A DNA stretch of 32,358 nucleotides, taken from positions 1 to 32,358 of the forward strand of contig UQMW01000016.1 in the NCBI GenBank assembly GCA_900542275.1, read 5' to 3'. The translations under genes were made by a program, and so were the position numbers. Below are positions 30,932 to 32,358 of this stretch, piece after piece. This stretch comes from an uncultured Collinsella sp. (GTDB lineage Bacteria > Actinomycetota > Coriobacteriia > Coriobacteriales > Coriobacteriaceae). Below the pieces are notes generated by a model. The model saw only the letters and a list, made by a program, of their open reading frames with translations, made no database searches and had not been told where the DNA came from. The stretch's first letter is position 1. Every line of letters starts with the position of its first letter.

Positions 30932-32358
30932 ATGAGTATCAAGCGTTTGGCACTTTGCCGCAGTCAGGGCCGTCTGTTTGTGCTGCTTCGTTTTGCCGGT
31001 CAGGATGTCGCCGCGCTTATTGAGCGGGAGGGTTCTCAAGCGTTTGCCCATGCGACGACGAGCGGTTCTTCTGTGCCGTCGCTGGCGTTCCCGGTCGATC
31101 ATGGCCGTGTACTGGCACTTTGCCCTTCCGTTTCCGATTACGAGCGCGAGCTCGCCGTCTTGGTGCTTCCGTTTTTGGATGGCTCGTCGATGGATGTCGT
31201 TTTTGCATCCGGTGGCCAAAGGTTGGGCTCCATTCGCCTCGATAGCCGCGTGGCCAAGCTGGAATCCAAGATTAACTACAAAGCAAAGCCTGCGCTGTGT
31301 GCGCTTATCCGCGATGCGCAGCGTGGCGAATGTTGCGGTCGCTACGATATCGATGCCATTCGCTATTTGCCAGCCGACGCCGGCGCGGTGTGGCGCTTTG
31401 AGGTTACCTGGGCGGGAGACCTCCAGTGCGCACCTGAGCTCCAGATCTTCGATACGCATATGAATGCCATCGATGTCACCGTGCATGTGTTTGAATCGCA
31501 GGTCGATGTTCCCCAGCGCAACGGTTGCCGCGTCAATAAAACGTATCTGAGCGTAGAGATGCCTCAGGATATACGAGATTTTGTCGCGATCGTGAGCGAT
31601 CCCACAGAGCGGATCCAGAGCGGGTTTTGCGCCATGGATGGTCGCCTGTACAACGACATGGTCGACGACAGCTGGAACCGCATGAAGGACGCGCGCGCAG
31701 ACGACGCAGCTTATCGACGTTGGTTTGAGCAGCATCGCGCAAAGCCGGGCGATTTGGCGTGCCAGCGTGTCGCTTCGGCGGCCTTTGCCTATAGGCCGCT
31801 CGTGAGCATTGTGGTGCCGTGCTACAAGACTGATCGGGTCTACCTGCGCGAGCTGCTGGATTCGGTGCTAGCCCAGAGCTATGGCAACTGGGAATTGCTG
31901 CTGATGGACGCCTCACCCGAATGGGATGCGGTGGCCGACCTTGCGGCGGACGCCAATGACGAGCGCGTTCGCCGCATCGAGCTTCCCGGCAACGGCGGCA
32001 TTGTGGTCAACACCAACGCTGGTATTGAGCAAGCGACGGGCGACTACATCGCGTTCTTGGACCACGATGACATCCTGGAACCGGACGCGTTATTCCGCTA
32101 TGTTGCCGCGCTGAACAAGGCTGCCGAGGACGAGCGTCCCCAGGTCCTGTTCTGCGACGAGGACATGTTCCAGAAAACGGGGGAGTGGGGTCAGCCGGTC
32201 TTTAAGACGCAGCTCAACGTCGACCTGCTCTATAGCCATAACTGCGTGACGCATTTCTTGATGGTGGAGAAGGCGCTCATCGATCGTATTGGCATGTCGC
32301 CTGAAGATGTCGCGGGCGCCCAGGATTACGACCTTACGCTTCGCTGTCTTGCGGCGGG
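30932..32358 (+). CDS. Two-part family 2 glycosyltransferase, C-terminus beyond the window
   Basis: An open frame of 475 codons starts with ATG directly after the previous stop and has no stop before the edge. Residues 1-285 are a divergent N-terminal region with no family I recognise (basic start MSIKRLALCRSQGRL, then RLYNDMVDDSWNRMKDARAD). From P289 there is a GT2 domain: PLVSIVVPCYKTDRVYLREL, LLLMDASPEWD, GNGGIVVNTNAGIEQATGDYIAF and the metal motif DHDD (377-380), then VLFCDEDMF and AGAQDYDLTLR. DHDDxLEPDAL plus FCDED is the signature of long surface-polysaccharide transferases that often carry several GT domains, so more domains may follow. Confidence 0.88.
   Translation, partial: MSIKRLALCRSQGRLFVLLRFAGQDVAALIEREGSQAFAHATTSGSSVPSLAFPVDHGRVLALCPSVSDYERELAVLVLPFLDGSSMDVVFASGGQRLGSIRLDSRVAKLESKINYKAKPALCALIRDAQRGECCGRYDIDAIRYLPADAGAVWRFEVTWAGDLQCAPELQIFDTHMNAIDVTVHVFESQVDVPQRNGCRVNKTYLSVEMPQDIRDFVAIVSDPTERIQSGFCAMDGRLYNDMVDDSWNRMKDARADDAAYRRWFEQHRAKPGDLACQRVASAAFAYRPLVSIVVPCYKTDRVYLRELLDSVLAQSYGNWELLLMDASPEWDAVADLAADANDERVRRIELPGNGGIVVNTNAGIEQATGDYIAFLDHDDILEPDALFRYVAALNKAAEDERPQVLFCDEDMFQKTGEWGQPVFKTQLNVDLLYSHNCVTHFLMVEKALIDRIGMSPEDVAGAQDYDLTLRCLAA

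Noticed and set aside
29504..31735. Minus-strand open frame of 743 codons
   Set aside because: It runs antisense to three glycosyltransferase genes and has no recognisable domain or ribosome site.
1..32358. CRISPR array or prophage
   Set aside because: No regularly spaced repeats, cas genes, or phage structural, integrase or terminase genes were seen.

Overview
The window looks like chromosome from a Coriobacteriia actinobacterium, most likely a Collinsella-type gut organism. That is an inference from the G+C-rich coding sequence, the very long actinobacterial-style Rho, the SUF (not ISC) iron-sulfur operon, the GGGtGRT gene pair and the many tightly packed family 2 glycosyltransferases. No sequence search was possible.

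Layout, left to right. Positions 1-352 hold the 5' end of an IS30-type transposase that runs off the left edge, followed by a perfect 40-bp palindrome. Positions 393-3206 are rho with its promoter and terminator. Positions 3286-5340 are a two-gene membrane-protein unit (an unknown Ala-rich protein, then a VanZ-like protein). Positions 5423-7631 (minus strand) carry a ROK-family sugar kinase and a class I/II aminotransferase. Positions 7742-8225 carry tRNA-His(GTG) and tRNA-Lys(CTT), followed by a degenerate duplicate of the tRNA-Lys 3' end plus its terminator. Positions 8234-9094 (minus) are a dinD gene broken by one in-frame amber codon. Positions 9256-12796 (minus) hold an orphan FAD enzyme and the GGGtGRT / scaffold-like pair. 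Positions 13200-14012 are a Y1/RAYT-like transposase that appears to lack its catalytic tyrosine, followed by about 600 bp without a convincing gene.

Positions 14608-20572 are the iron-sulfur centre of the window: a minus-strand sufC-sufB-sufD-sufS-sufU operon diverges from an Rrf2/IscR-type regulator. Two copies of a 28-bp dyad sit in the intergenic region and are good operator candidates. An MNT nucleotidyltransferase / HEPN-type partner pair (20581-21274), visibly more AT-rich than its surroundings, sits directly behind the regulator. Next come a secreted, sortase-type wall protein with a lysozyme-like N-terminal domain (21403-23211) and an AAA-ATPase-like/DUF1703-type protein (23412-25211).

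The right end (25232-32358) is a cell-surface glycan locus: one minus-strand GT2 enzyme resembling galactofuranosyltransferases, then five plus-strand GT2 genes in near-continuous order. The first and third of these are recent paralogues. The last has an unrecognised N-terminal domain and runs off the right edge.

No single new system is demonstrated. The best candidates for a second look are the GGGtGRT/scaffold pair, the suf/rrf2 operator pair, the tRNA-Lys downstream duplication, the tyrosine-less RAYT and the dinD amber codon.
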